Shown: positions 1-5,593 of the stretch, piece after piece | How positions within the stretch are numbered: position 1 is the first letter of the stretch | Layout of the letters: every line of letters begins with the position of its first letter | Source of the DNA: a bacterium | Lineage (GTDB): Bacteria; UBA8248 | Direction of reading: 5' to 3' | DNA: 14,445 bases | Assembly: GCA_027622355.1 (NCBI GenBank) | Contig: JAQBZT010000038.1 | Location: forward strand, 1-14,445 | Program-made: the position numbers and the translations under genes | The notes under the pieces: generated by a model | What the model was told of the DNA's origin: nothing | Database searches by the model: none | The model's input: only the letters and a program-made list of their open reading frames with translations

Positions 1-24
1 TTTTTTTTGCTGCGCAATCTGACC

Positions 25-1029
25 TTAGTTGCTTGGCACCATGAATCCCATCTCCTTGCCCACCTTGCGGAGGATGGAATCGTCCTGGCTGAAGCCCTTG
101 TCAAAAGCGGGGTAGCTCTTGATGTACCTGAGTTTCAGCTGCATTTTCGCGATGTCCTGGAGATCCTTCCTCGTCAGATCCGAGTAGAAAGGCGTGGAAG
201 GCAGGCGCTTGATGACCGCCAGGATGATCTTGTAGTCCGCCTTGTCGCCCACCTCGATCAACGCCTTATGGTACACCCTTGCGTACTCCTCGGGGTTTTC
301 CTTGAGCAGCTTGTGCGCCATGAGCCAGCCCTTGAAGTACTTCTCGATCATCTCGGGATTGGCCTTCAAGGTTTTGGGGTTCGCGATGTGCATCATCCGC
401 GTCCGGTCGACGTCGCAGATGTTCGCGATCTCCCGGACGAAGCCCTTCTGGATGGCGATTTCGGCCTGCGGATCGCCAATGAGGGCCGCATCGGCGTTCC
501 CCGACACGACGGCCGCCACCCGGTCCGTAGTGACGGTGTTGAGCCACTTCAGGTCACTCGGCTTCAAGCCGTGGAGGGGCAGGAGCTTCGACCGGAAGCC
601 GATGTCCGTGCTGGTCCCCTCGAGGGTCGCAAACCTCTTGCCCTTGAGGTCCTTGATGGTCTTGATGTCCGATTTTACGGGAACCATGATACGCCCCGAC
701 GTGGCGCAGATCTCCGTCGTCACCCCAATGCCCGTTACCCTGGCGCCCTTCGATATGGCCGTTACGAAGGGGGAGAATCCCGTCGTTCCGGTGTCCAGGT
801 TGCCCTGGATGATGGCGTTTCGCATCAGCTTGCCCTGCTTGAAGTACTGGACCGTGTAGTCAAGACCCACTTGCTTCCAGTACCCCTTGCGGTCAGCGAC
901 GACCTCAAAGGAGCCCATGACCGCGCGGTGGATGCCGATCCGAAGCTTGGCGGCCTCGGCGCCGCCGGGAAGCCCCAGCAGACCGGCCGCCACAATCGCA
1001 GACAGCACGAACAGCCAAAACTTTCTCAT
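25..1029 (-). CDS. ABC transporter substrate-binding protein, NMT1/SsuA-like
   Basis: The product is a 334-aa periplasmic binding protein that should capture a small organic ligand and hand it to an ABC permease; no permease or ATPase gene is visible, so they may lie beyond the left edge. A signal peptide is clear: basic MRK, a hydrophobic core to about residue 20, then an AEA-A cleavage site near residue 27. The mature part begins KLRIGIHRA and has the family's 'DLKGKRFATLEGTSTD' ligand-lobe segment, preceded by a long-range 'GNLDTGTTGFSPF' loop. I chose the ATG at 1029 rather than an in-frame ATG 48 nt upstream because it starts exactly at the signal peptide and has a GAGGAGG ribosome-binding site (1039-1045) with 9-nt spacing. 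Known ligands in the family include sulfonates, nitrate, taurine and pyrimidine precursors; the ligand here cannot be read from sequence. The family call is strong, the substrate unknown. Confidence 0.88.
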   Translation of the reverse strand: MRKFWLFVLSAIVAAGLLGLPGGAEAAKLRIGIHRAVMGSFEVVADRKGYWKQVGLDYTVQYFKQGKLMRNAIIQGNLDTGTTGFSPFVTAISKGARVTGIGVTTEICATSGRIMVPVKSDIKTIKDLKGKRFATLEGTSTDIGFRSKLLPLHGLKPSDLKWLNTVTTDRVAAVVSGNADAALIGDPQAEIAIQKGFVREIANICDVDRTRMMHIANPKTLKANPEMIEKYFKGWLMAHKLLKENPEEYARVYHKALIEVGDKADYKIILAVIKRLPSTPFYSDLTRKDLQDIAKMQLKLRYIKSYPAFDKGFSQDDSILRKVGKEMGFMVPSN

Positions 1030-1038
1030 CTGGAAACC

Positions 1039-1045
1039 CCTCCTC
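1039..1045 (-). promoter_or_regulatory. Ribosome-binding site deciding the binding-protein start
   Basis: Read on the minus strand this is GAGGAGG, 9 nt before the ATG at 1029. It supports that start over the upstream in-frame ATG at 1077, which would put 16 extra residues, including three arginines, in front of the signal peptide. Confidence 0.75.
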
Positions 1046-1230
1046 AACGGAAGAACCGTTCCCCCTCTTTCCGCCACGCCGGCGGGCGGGAAACATCCCT
1101 TTATGGGAAAATCCCTTTTTAAAGCGCTACCTCGCGGGAATCCTCCAAGTGTTCATTTGATAAGAGGAAATCTAGCACATTTCCAGAAAATTACAGAATG
1201 GCCCCAAAATGCCCCCGCCCGAAACGGGCA

Positions 1231-1259
1231 TTCGCAATCCCCCGAAAATCAGGTAAAAT
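1231..1259 (+). promoter_or_regulatory. Sigma70-type promoter of the BI-1 family gene
   Basis: A -35 box TTCGCA (1231-1236, 4 of 6 consensus) and a -10 box TAAAAT (1254-1259, 5 of 6) are separated by exactly 17 nt. Transcription would start near 1266, giving a leader of about 93 nt. A short inverted repeat, AATGCCC/GGGCATT (1208-1214/1226-1232), ends in the -35 box and could be an operator, though that is inference. Confidence 0.55.
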
Positions 1260-1271
1260 GGTCCTGAAATA

Positions 1272-1315
1272 TACGGCGTTGCCGCCTCCCGCCGCTTCGG
1301 CGGGCGCGCGCCGTA
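1272..1315 (+). other. Structured 5' leader of the BI-1 family mRNA
   Basis: An outer 7-bp stem TACGGCG/CGCCGTA (1272-1278/1309-1315) encloses an inner 7-bp stem CCCGCCG/CGGCGGG (1288-1294/1298-1304, loop CTT). It sits between the predicted start of transcription and the ribosome-binding site, which stays free. It matches no riboswitch class I recognise. The GC-rich background makes chance stems possible. Confidence 0.4.
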
Positions 1316-1358
1316 AACGCGGAAAAACCTTTCCGTTGAACCAGGAGGATTTTCGACC

Positions 1359-2069
1359 ATGCGATCCAACGAATTTGCCCGCACCACCGGCCAGCGCGTC
1401 ATTGCGGCCGACGCCGCCGCCTTCATGCAGCGCGTCTACGGATGGATGACCGCGGGCCTCGCCGTCACCGGCCTCACCGCCTTCTACATCGCGAGCAACG
1501 AGGCCGCCATCCGCCTCATCTTCGGAAGTTCGATGGGCCTCATCCTCGTCATCATCGTTCAGCTCGGGCTGGTGTTCTCGATCCGCCCCGTCATGAAGCG
1601 CAAGGGATCCGCCGTCGGGGCGGCCATGTTCCTCGCCTACAGCGCGAGCCTCGGCGTGACGGTCTCCGCTCTATTGCTCCAGTATACTGGGCCTTCGGTT
1701 GCCCAGGCCTTCTTCGTCACGGCGGGGGCCTTCGGGGCGCTCACCCTCTTCGCCTTCGTCACCAAGCGCGACCTCTCGGGGGTGGGCACCTTCTGCATGA
1801 TCGGCCTCTTCGGCATCATCATCGCCACCGTGGTCAACATCTTCCTGCAGAGCCCGGCGATGCACTTCGCCATCTCGGTCCTCGGCGTCCTCATCTTCGG
1901 CGGCCTCACCGCCTGGGACACCCAGAAGATGAAGGAGTACGCCTACTCCCAGGACACGGACAACGAGATCGGCCGCAGAGCTTCCATCATGGCGGCGCTT
2001 GAGCTCTATCTCGACTTCATCCTGATGTTCATCTACCTCCCCCGGCTCCTCGGCACATCGAGGGACTGA
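1359..2069 (+). CDS. Bax inhibitor-1 (BI-1/YccA/YbhL) family membrane protein
   Basis: The product is a 236-aa inner-membrane protein of the BI-1 (TMBIM) family, which in bacteria includes YetJ (a pH-sensitive calcium leak), YbhL and YccA (an FtsH modulator). After a cytoplasmic N-terminus with the family-typical FMQRVYGWMTAGL segment (residues 22-34) there are about seven hydrophobic helices: roughly 31-47, 55-76, 84-106, 114-136, 141-163, 168-186 and 213-231. The late motif AWDTQKMK (185-192) and the end segment ALELYLDFILMF (213-224) are family hallmarks; D187 and D219 are candidates for the acidic pair known from YetJ. Length is normal. The ATG has AGGAGG (1343-1348) 10 nt upstream. It is transcribed alone, with its own promoter and a terminator 16 nt after the stop. 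A role in calcium or protein quality control is family knowledge; the specific role is unknown. Confidence 0.93.
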   Translation: MRSNEFARTTGQRVIAADAAAFMQRVYGWMTAGLAVTGLTAFYIASNEAAIRLIFGSSMGLILVIIVQLGLVFSIRPVMKRKGSAVGAAMFLAYSASLGVTVSALLLQYTGPSVAQAFFVTAGAFGALTLFAFVTKRDLSGVGTFCMIGLFGIIIATVVNIFLQSPAMHFAISVLGVLIFGGLTAWDTQKMKEYAYSQDTDNEIGRRASIMAALELYLDFILMFIYLPRLLGTSRD

Positions 2070-2084
2070 GCGGGGCTCAGAAAC

Positions 2085-2120
2085 AAAAAGCCCGGGGCCG
2101 CGAGGTCCCGGGCTTTTTTT
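2085..2120 (+). terminator. Rho-independent terminator of the BI-1 gene (bidirectional)
   Basis: A perfect 12-bp inverted repeat, AAAAAGCCCGGG (2085-2096) and CCCGGGCTTTTT (2107-2118), has a 10-nt loop and T-runs on both strands, so it can terminate from either side. An almost identical copy lies at 2863-2896. Confidence 0.9.
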
Positions 2121-2166
2121 GCGTTTGCGCGGAATGATCAGATGTTCAGCACGGGCGGGGCACGCG
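2121..2166 (-). pseudogene. Possible remnant of the 3' end of an M16 peptidase gene
   Basis: Read on the minus strand, the bases ending at 2130 encode ...PPVLNI-stop, aligned codon for codon with the true peptidase 3' end ...APVLMI-stop at 2914. Eleven codons before and including the stop can be paired, with GAG, CCC, GTG, ATC and TGA identical and CTG/CTC synonymous. The following 3' untranslated sequence and terminator are also shared. No more of the gene remains to the right, where a 48-bp tandem repeat begins. It could be a relic of a second, adjacent M16 gene or a segmental duplication of one gene end. The piece is short, so gene-remnant status is tentative. Confidence 0.4.
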
Positions 2167-2290
2167 CCTCCTGCTCTCAAAAATCCCACAGTATCCCGCA
2201 GCATCCCGAAATCGCCTCCCGCTCTCAAAAATCCCGCAGTATCCCGCAGCATCCCGAAATCACCTCCCGCTCTCAAAAATCCCGCAGTAT
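2167..2290. repeat. 48-bp tandem repeat, 2.6 copies, with nested 10-bp periodicity
   Basis: Units start at 2167, 2215 and 2263 (the last is truncated near 2290). Units 1 and 2 differ at three positions. Inside each unit the core ATCCCGCAGT, ATCCCGCAGC, ATCCCGAAAT is a 10-bp near-repeat, so there is a second level of repetition. The unit length is a multiple of 3, but no coding context supports translation. Confidence 0.93.
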
Positions 2291-2321
2291 TCGGCAATGG
2301 GTGAGTCCGCTTACTTTTCTT

Positions 2322-2414
2322 GTCATTCCGAGCGCTGGAGGCGCGAGGAATCTGTTTTTCCACAGCAGATTCCTCAGTCGCTACGGCCCCCACCCTGCGC
2401 TCCTTCGGAATGAC
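2322..2414 (+). repeat. Palindromic MITE/REP-like element, copy A
   Basis: The element is bounded by GTCATTCCGA (2322-2331) and its exact inverse TCGGAATGAC (2405-2414), with an inner 10-bp inverted repeat GAGGAATCTG/CAGATTCCTC. A second copy is present in opposite orientation at 4490-4651. Similarity continues past both ends: a TTTTCTT-bearing flank on the left and a TTGTGCAAAC flank (around 2428-2437) on the right. No transposase is encoded. The terminal palindromes suggest a non-autonomous mobile element or REP family; which of these cannot be decided from two copies. Confidence 0.75.
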
Positions 2415-2655
2415 ACCGCGGGTCCATTGTGCAAACCGACCCACTCCCCAATATCTGCCGGCCCCCTTTCCGAAGCCCGGCCCCGCCCGGCGGCACACTT
2501 CCGGCCCCCTCTTTCGGCGGCGGACCTCCGCCCCCCCCTTTGGAGCGGGGCAGGCCCACTCTCGCACACGCGGGGGGAAAGGCCGGCGCAGAAGATACGA
2601 GGAGGTGCGAGGATTGGAATGATGGGATTTCCCTCCCCCCGTCCCCCTTCCCTCA

Positions 2656-2770
2656 CCCCGCTCGAACTTCGTTCGGCGGGGACCCCAAATGCCAGCCCCG
2701 CTCGAACTTCGTTCGGCGGGGACCCCAAATGCCCGCCCCGCTTGAACTTCGTTCGGCGGGGACCCCAAAT
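2656..2770. repeat. 40-bp tandem hairpin repeat, 2.9 copies
   Basis: Units begin at 2656, 2696 and 2736, with a 40-bp period and nearly identical sequence. The first 26 nt of each unit fold back: CCCCGC pairs with GCGGGG and CGAAC pairs with GTTCG around a TTC loop, with one bulged T. The remaining 14 nt (ACCCCAAATG and a variable tetranucleotide) are the linker. The third unit has a C-to-T change that keeps a G-T wobble pair in the stem, a hint of conserved folding, though a single change is weak evidence. Confidence 0.93.
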
Positions 2771-2862
2771 GAAGGGAGGGGGTGCTTTTCTCCTTCCCTC
2801 TTTGGGGGAAGGTTGGGATGGAGGAGCGGCCCGAAGAGCGCGCCTGGATGGCGCAGACAAAC

Positions 2863-2898
2863 AAAAAGCCCGGGGCCGCGAGGTCCCGGGCTTTTTTG
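2863..2898 (-). terminator. Rho-independent terminator of the M16 peptidase gene (bidirectional)
   Basis: A perfect 12-bp stem, AAAAAGCCCGGG (2863-2874) and CCCGGGCTTTTT (2885-2896), lies 16 nt beyond the peptidase stop on its strand, with an A-run that is a U-run in the minus-strand transcript. Stem, loop and the following GCGTTTGCG are the same as in the copy at 2085-2120. Confidence 0.9.
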
Positions 2899-2913
2899 CG
2901 TTTGCGTGAAATT

Positions 2914-4167
2914 TCAGATCATGAGCACGGGCGCGAGCTCGCCCTCGAGGGATTTTTCGGCGATGACGGCGGTGGTCATGATCTCTTTCTGGAAGACGCG
3001 CCCCGCCACGCGCCTTACGTCCTCCGCCGTCACGGCGTCGAGGTCGGCGACCTCCTGCTCGGCCGGGTAGAGCTCCCCGCGCAGGAGAAGGTTCGATCCG
3101 TTCCGCCCGGCGAAATACTCCGAGCTCTCCCGCACCTTCAGGTTCCCCCGCAGGTGGCGCTTGGCCTCATCGAGTTCCACCTCCCCCACGGCTTCTTCCT
3201 TCATCTTCGCGGACTCGGCGAGGATCACCTCGGTGGCCTCGCGCGCCTTCTCGGGCGCCACGCCCGCCTTGAGCTCCACCGCCCCCGCGTCGGTGTAGCG
3301 GTGGCCCGCGGCCCCGACGCTGTAGGCGAGGCCGCGCTTCTCGCGCACCTCGGTGAAAAGGCGGCTGCTCATCTTCCCGCCGAGGATGTCGCAGAGAATC
3401 CGCAGGGCCGGGCCGTCCGGATCATCGAGCCCGAAGGCGCGGAAACCGATGGAGAGGTTCACCTGATCGGTCTGGCGGGTGAGCTCGATGAAGGGTTTCT
3501 TGCTCCCGGAGGGAAGGGCCGGCGCCTGTGCCTTGTCGGTGGTCCCCTTCCGCCCGCCGAAGAATTTCTGGGAGAGTTCCATCACCTGGGCGTGGGTGAC
3601 GCCGCCCGCCACCGAGATGACCGTGTTGCCGGGGGCGTACCATTTTTCGATCAGCTCGCGCATGTGCCCGGGCTCGATGGCTTGGATCGTCTCTCGGCTG
3701 CCGATGACCCCCATCTGGAGGTTGAACATCGTCGTCTCGAGGAGGTCCGACACCCAGACGCGGGGCATGTCCTCGTACATCTTGAGTTCCTCGAGGATGA
3801 CCTGGCGCTCGCGGTCCCACTCCTTCTTGTCGAGCAGCGCGTTGTTCACCGCGTCGGCGTAGACCTCGAGAACGGGCCCGAACACCTCGGCCGGCGCCGT
3901 GAAGTGGTAGCAGGTGCGCTCGCTGCTGGTGTTCGCGTTGATGACGGCGCCGTTACCCTCCATCTGGCGGGCGATGTCGAGTGTCGTCCGCGTCGGGGTG
4001 CCCTTGAAGATCATGTGCTCGAGGGCATGGGAGACGCCCACCACCTTGTCGTGCTCGTGTCTTCCGCCGCAGCCGAAATAGATGTGAAAGGCGACGGCCT
4101 CGGATTCATCGCGCTCGGCCGTGACGACACGGATACCGTTGGGAAGCTTGTCTTGGAAAATTTGCAT
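2914..4167 (-). CDS. M16 family zinc metallopeptidase (processing-peptidase-like)
   Basis: The 417-aa product belongs to the M16B group (mitochondrial-processing-peptidase/YmxG type), which folds into a clam shell that degrades or trims peptides. The inverted zinc motif HxxEH is HALEH (H47, E50, H51), with the third ligand Glu at about E127 in ILEELKMYED. Other family segments are LPNGIRVVTAERD at the start, the NANTSSERT strand (78-85), and WYAPGNTVISVAGG, which leads into the second half-domain. All catalytic residues are present, so an active enzyme is expected. It has no signal peptide, so it is probably cytoplasmic. The ATG has a modest GGAG (4173-4176) 5 nt away. The leader between the tRNA and this gene contains no terminator, so read-through from the tRNA promoter is plausible. 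The substrate is unknown. Confidence 0.93.
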   Translation of the reverse strand: MQIFQDKLPNGIRVVTAERDESEAVAFHIYFGCGGRHEHDKVVGVSHALEHMIFKGTPTRTTLDIARQMEGNGAVINANTSSERTCYHFTAPAEVFGPVLEVYADAVNNALLDKKEWDRERQVILEELKMYEDMPRVWVSDLLETTMFNLQMGVIGSRETIQAIEPGHMRELIEKWYAPGNTVISVAGGVTHAQVMELSQKFFGGRKGTTDKAQAPALPSGSKKPFIELTRQTDQVNLSIGFRAFGLDDPDGPALRILCDILGGKMSSRLFTEVREKRGLAYSVGAAGHRYTDAGAVELKAGVAPEKAREATEVILAESAKMKEEAVGEVELDEAKRHLRGNLKVRESSEYFAGRNGSNLLLRGELYPAEQEVADLDAVTAEDVRRVAGRVFQKEIMTTAVIAEKSLEGELAPVLMI

Positions 4168-4186
4168 GGAATCTCCAGGGAAACGC

Positions 4187-4210
4187 CGGGAGCCGCGAAA
4201 TCCGCTCCCG
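4187..4210 (-). other. Stem-loop in the leader between tRNA-Leu and the M16 gene
   Basis: A 7-bp inverted repeat CGGGAGC/GCTCCCG (4187-4193/4204-4210, loop 10 nt) lies about 20 nt upstream of the peptidase start. Nearby is a 9-bp direct repeat AATTCAAAG at 4222-4230 and 4235-4243. There is no U-run, so it is not a terminator. It might be a processing or stability element; no function can be assigned. Confidence 0.35.
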
Positions 4211-4280
4211 CAGGCGGCCGGAATTCAAAGCCAAAATTCAAAGGAGGCCGGGGATCACTCCCCAGCCCCCCGGGAATTTC

Positions 4281-4367
4281 TGGTGCCGGAGAGAGGACTT
4301 GAACCTCCACGACCCGAAGGCCACTAGAACCTGAATCTAGCGCGTCTACCAGTTCCGCCACTCCGGC
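4281..4367 (-). tRNA. tRNA-Leu (anticodon CAG)
   Basis: The gene is 87 nt including an encoded 3' CCA (4281-4283 on the plus strand reads TGG). The acceptor stem GCCGGAG/CTCCGGC is perfect, the anticodon stem is CTAGA/TCTAG, and the 7-nt loop TTCAGGT gives anticodon CAG, which reads the leucine codon CUG. The long variable arm (TGGCCTTCGGGTCG region) is typical of a class II leucine tRNA, and the T arm carries GGTTCAAGTCC. It should be a functional, single-copy-looking gene. CUG is expected to be heavily used in a GC-rich genome. Confidence 0.97.
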
Positions 4368-4383
4368 TCGGAACGCGGGATTC

Positions 4384-4412
4384 GGTATAAATGCCGCGAA
4401 AAAGGTTGTCAA
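4384..4412 (-). promoter_or_regulatory. Sigma70 promoter of tRNA-Leu
   Basis: On the minus strand a perfect -35 box TTGACA (4407-4412) is followed after 17 nt by TATACC (4384-4389). Transcription would begin near 4377, about 10 nt before the mature 5' end, a normal layout for a tRNA gene. With no terminator before 4167, it may also serve the M16 peptidase gene. Confidence 0.75.
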
Positions 4413-4489
4413 CCGGGGGGAACTGACCGATTCTGCTCTTTTGGGGAGGAAAACGGGTCGTAGGTCAGTTTGCACAACGAACCCGTGGT

Positions 4490-4651
4490 GTCATTCCGAA
4501 GGAGCGCGGCGTGGGGGCCGCAGCGACGGAGGAATCTGCTGTGGAAAAGCAGATTCCTCGCGCCGGGCACCCCGGCGAATCTCCGATTCGCGGGAGGCCC
4601 CCCACCGGGAGGCGCCCCACCGGGGGGCCCGACTCCGGCGCTCGGAATGAC
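4490..4651 (-). repeat. Palindromic MITE/REP-like element, copy B (inverted, enlarged)
   Basis: The same termini as copy A, GTCATTCCGA (4490-4499) and TCGGAATGAC (4642-4651), are present in opposite orientation. An inner 12-bp perfect inverted repeat GAGGAATCTGCT/AGCAGATTCCTC (4529-4540/4548-4559) is better preserved than in copy A. It is about 70 bp longer than copy A because of an insertion at about 4562-4633 made of small palindromes and a 15-bp repeat. Homology with copy A extends beyond both ends, roughly 4461-4673. No transposase is nearby. Confidence 0.75.
4591..4633. repeat. 15-bp tandem repeat inside palindromic element B
   Basis: Units begin at 4591, 4606 and 4621 (CGGGAGGCCCCCCAC, CGGGAGGCGCCCCAC, then a diverged third of 13 nt). 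Immediately to the left are two small palindromes, CGCCGGG/CCCGGCG (4561-4577) and CGAATC/GATTCG (4576-4590). Together they make up the extra DNA absent from copy A. Confidence 0.85.
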
Positions 4652-4701
4652 AAGAAAAACAAGCAAACGGACCCGCTACCGGAAGACGGGGGAGGAAGAA
4701 G

Positions 4702-4965
4702 ATGGCCGGAGCACCGCCAAGGGGGCCGCGGCTCACGCTCTACTCGCGGCCCGATTGCCACCTCTGCGAGGTGGCGAAGGCCCAGGTGCGCGAGATGTTC
4801 GGGGCGGAGCTCCCGATCGAGGAAATTGACGTGGACTCGGACCCGGCGCTGGCCGCGGCCTACGGCGAGGAGATCCCGGTCGGGTTCATCGGCGTGGAGA
4901 AGGCGTTCAAGATCCGGGTGGAGCCCCGCAGGCTCCGCCGCCTCGTCCGGCGCGCCCGAAAGTAG
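4702..4965 (+). CDS. Glutaredoxin-like thiol protein (DUF836-type)
   Basis: The product is an 87-aa thioredoxin-fold protein of the glutaredoxin-like DUF836 group. The first strand LTLYSRPDCHLC carries the redox motif CHLC (C19, C22). The EIPVGFI segment provides the cis-proline (P59) that lies against the active site in this fold. The EEIDVDSDPAL segment matches the family's second strand and turn. Two active-site cysteines suggest dithiol redox chemistry on protein or small-molecule disulfides in the cytoplasm; the partner is unknown. The start is well supported by GGAGG (4691-4695), 6 nt before the ATG. It ends 4 nt before the exporter gene, so the two are probably translated from one mRNA. 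Confidence 0.85.
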   Translation: MAGAPPRGPRLTLYSRPDCHLCEVAKAQVREMFGAELPIEEIDVDSDPALAAAYGEEIPVGFIGVEKAFKIRVEPRRLRRLVRRARK

Positions 4966-4969
4966 CGGG

Positions 4970-5593
4970 ATGTCTCTTTTTGCTTTTTACGGGCTGGTCG
5001 TCTTCATCTCCCTCTCGGGCGTGATGGCGCCGGGGCCGCTCTCGGCGATCGCTCTCACACGGGGGCGGCACAACCCGCTGGCGGGCTTCTGGATCAACCT
5101 GGGCCATGCGATCGCGGAAGTCCCCCTGATGTTCATCCTCCTCGCGGGCTTCACACCCCTTCTGCAAAGCGAGGGGATCATCCGGGTGCTCTCGGCGCTG
5201 GGCGGCGCCGTGCTCCTGTGGATGGGGGCGGGCCTCCTCCGGCAACCGGGAGGAGAAGGCGCCGACGCGCCCACTCCTCCCTCGCGGGAGAACTCAGTCG
5301 CGGCGGGCATCGCGATGACCGCCCTCAACCCCTACTGGTTCCTCTGGTGGCTCACGGTGGGGGTTTCCATCCTGATTCAGGCCAGGGCGCTCGGCTCCGG
5401 CCTCGTGATCGCCCTCACCATTGCGCTGCACCTCGCCTGCGATCTGGCGTGGGGAACGTTTCTCTCATGGGCGGCGCACCGGGGCGGGCGTCTCTTCCGC
5501 GGGGGCGGATGGCGCTGGGTGGAGCGCATCTGCGGCGGCGCTCTCATCCTCTTCGCGGGGATTTTCTTCTACAAGGCGGCTTCAGGAATTTAA
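4970..5593 (+). CDS. LysE/RhtB family amino-acid exporter-like membrane protein
   Basis: The 207-aa product has the LysE-superfamily layout: an N-terminal helix ending in the signature MAPGPLSAIALTRG (19-32), then helices near 42-63, 68-90, 112-136, 142-165 and 187-203. The family's NPYW motif is at 120-123. Members export amino acids such as lysine, threonine or homoserine, or other small solutes, across the inner membrane; the substrate here is unknown. The start is the ATG at 4970, 4 nt after the upstream stop; no good ribosome-binding site is present, so translational coupling to the thiol protein is likely. The open frame continues far upstream to 4511, but that part is repeat DNA overlapping the upstream gene and is not used. 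The 3' end overlaps the convergent ribF by 12 bp. Confidence 0.82.
   Translation: MSLFAFYGLVVFISLSGVMAPGPLSAIALTRGRHNPLAGFWINLGHAIAEVPLMFILLAGFTPLLQSEGIIRVLSALGGAVLLWMGAGLLRQPGGEGADAPTPPSRENSVAAGIAMTALNPYWFLWWLTVGVSILIQARALGSGLVIALTIALHLACDLAWGTFLSWAAHRGGRLFRGGGWRWVERICGGALILFAGIFFYKAASGI

Larger units (their letters stand above)
2070..2913. other. 844-bp gene-free repeat island between BI-1 and M16 genes
   Basis: No open frame here shows a recognisable protein, ribosome-binding site or sensible composition; the open frames on both strands simply read through repeats. From left to right it holds terminator copy 1, an M16 3'-end remnant, 2.6 copies of a 48-bp repeat, a palindromic dispersed element, a GC-rich stretch (about 2446-2650, with homopolymer C and G runs) in which I see no feature, 2.9 copies of a 40-bp hairpin repeat, a purine/pyrimidine-rich segment (2771-2855), and terminator copy 2. 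Confidence 0.75.

Noticed and set aside
2167..2770. CRISPR array
   Set aside because: The 48-bp and 40-bp repeats are contiguous or separated by constant linkers, with no unique spacers, and no cas gene is present.
1671..2864. Open frame on the minus strand across the repeat island
   Set aside because: It spans the BI-1 gene end, a terminator and both tandem-repeat blocks; its apparent internal protein repeats are just the DNA repeats translated.
2782..4302. 506-codon plus-strand open frame
   Set aside because: It is antisense to the M16 peptidase and runs through the terminator and repeat DNA; there is no recognisable domain or ribosome-binding site.
4511..4969. Upstream extension of the LysE-family gene
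   Set aside because: The frame is open but reads through the palindromic element and overlaps the glutaredoxin-like gene; the LysE family begins at the MSLFAFYG position (4970).
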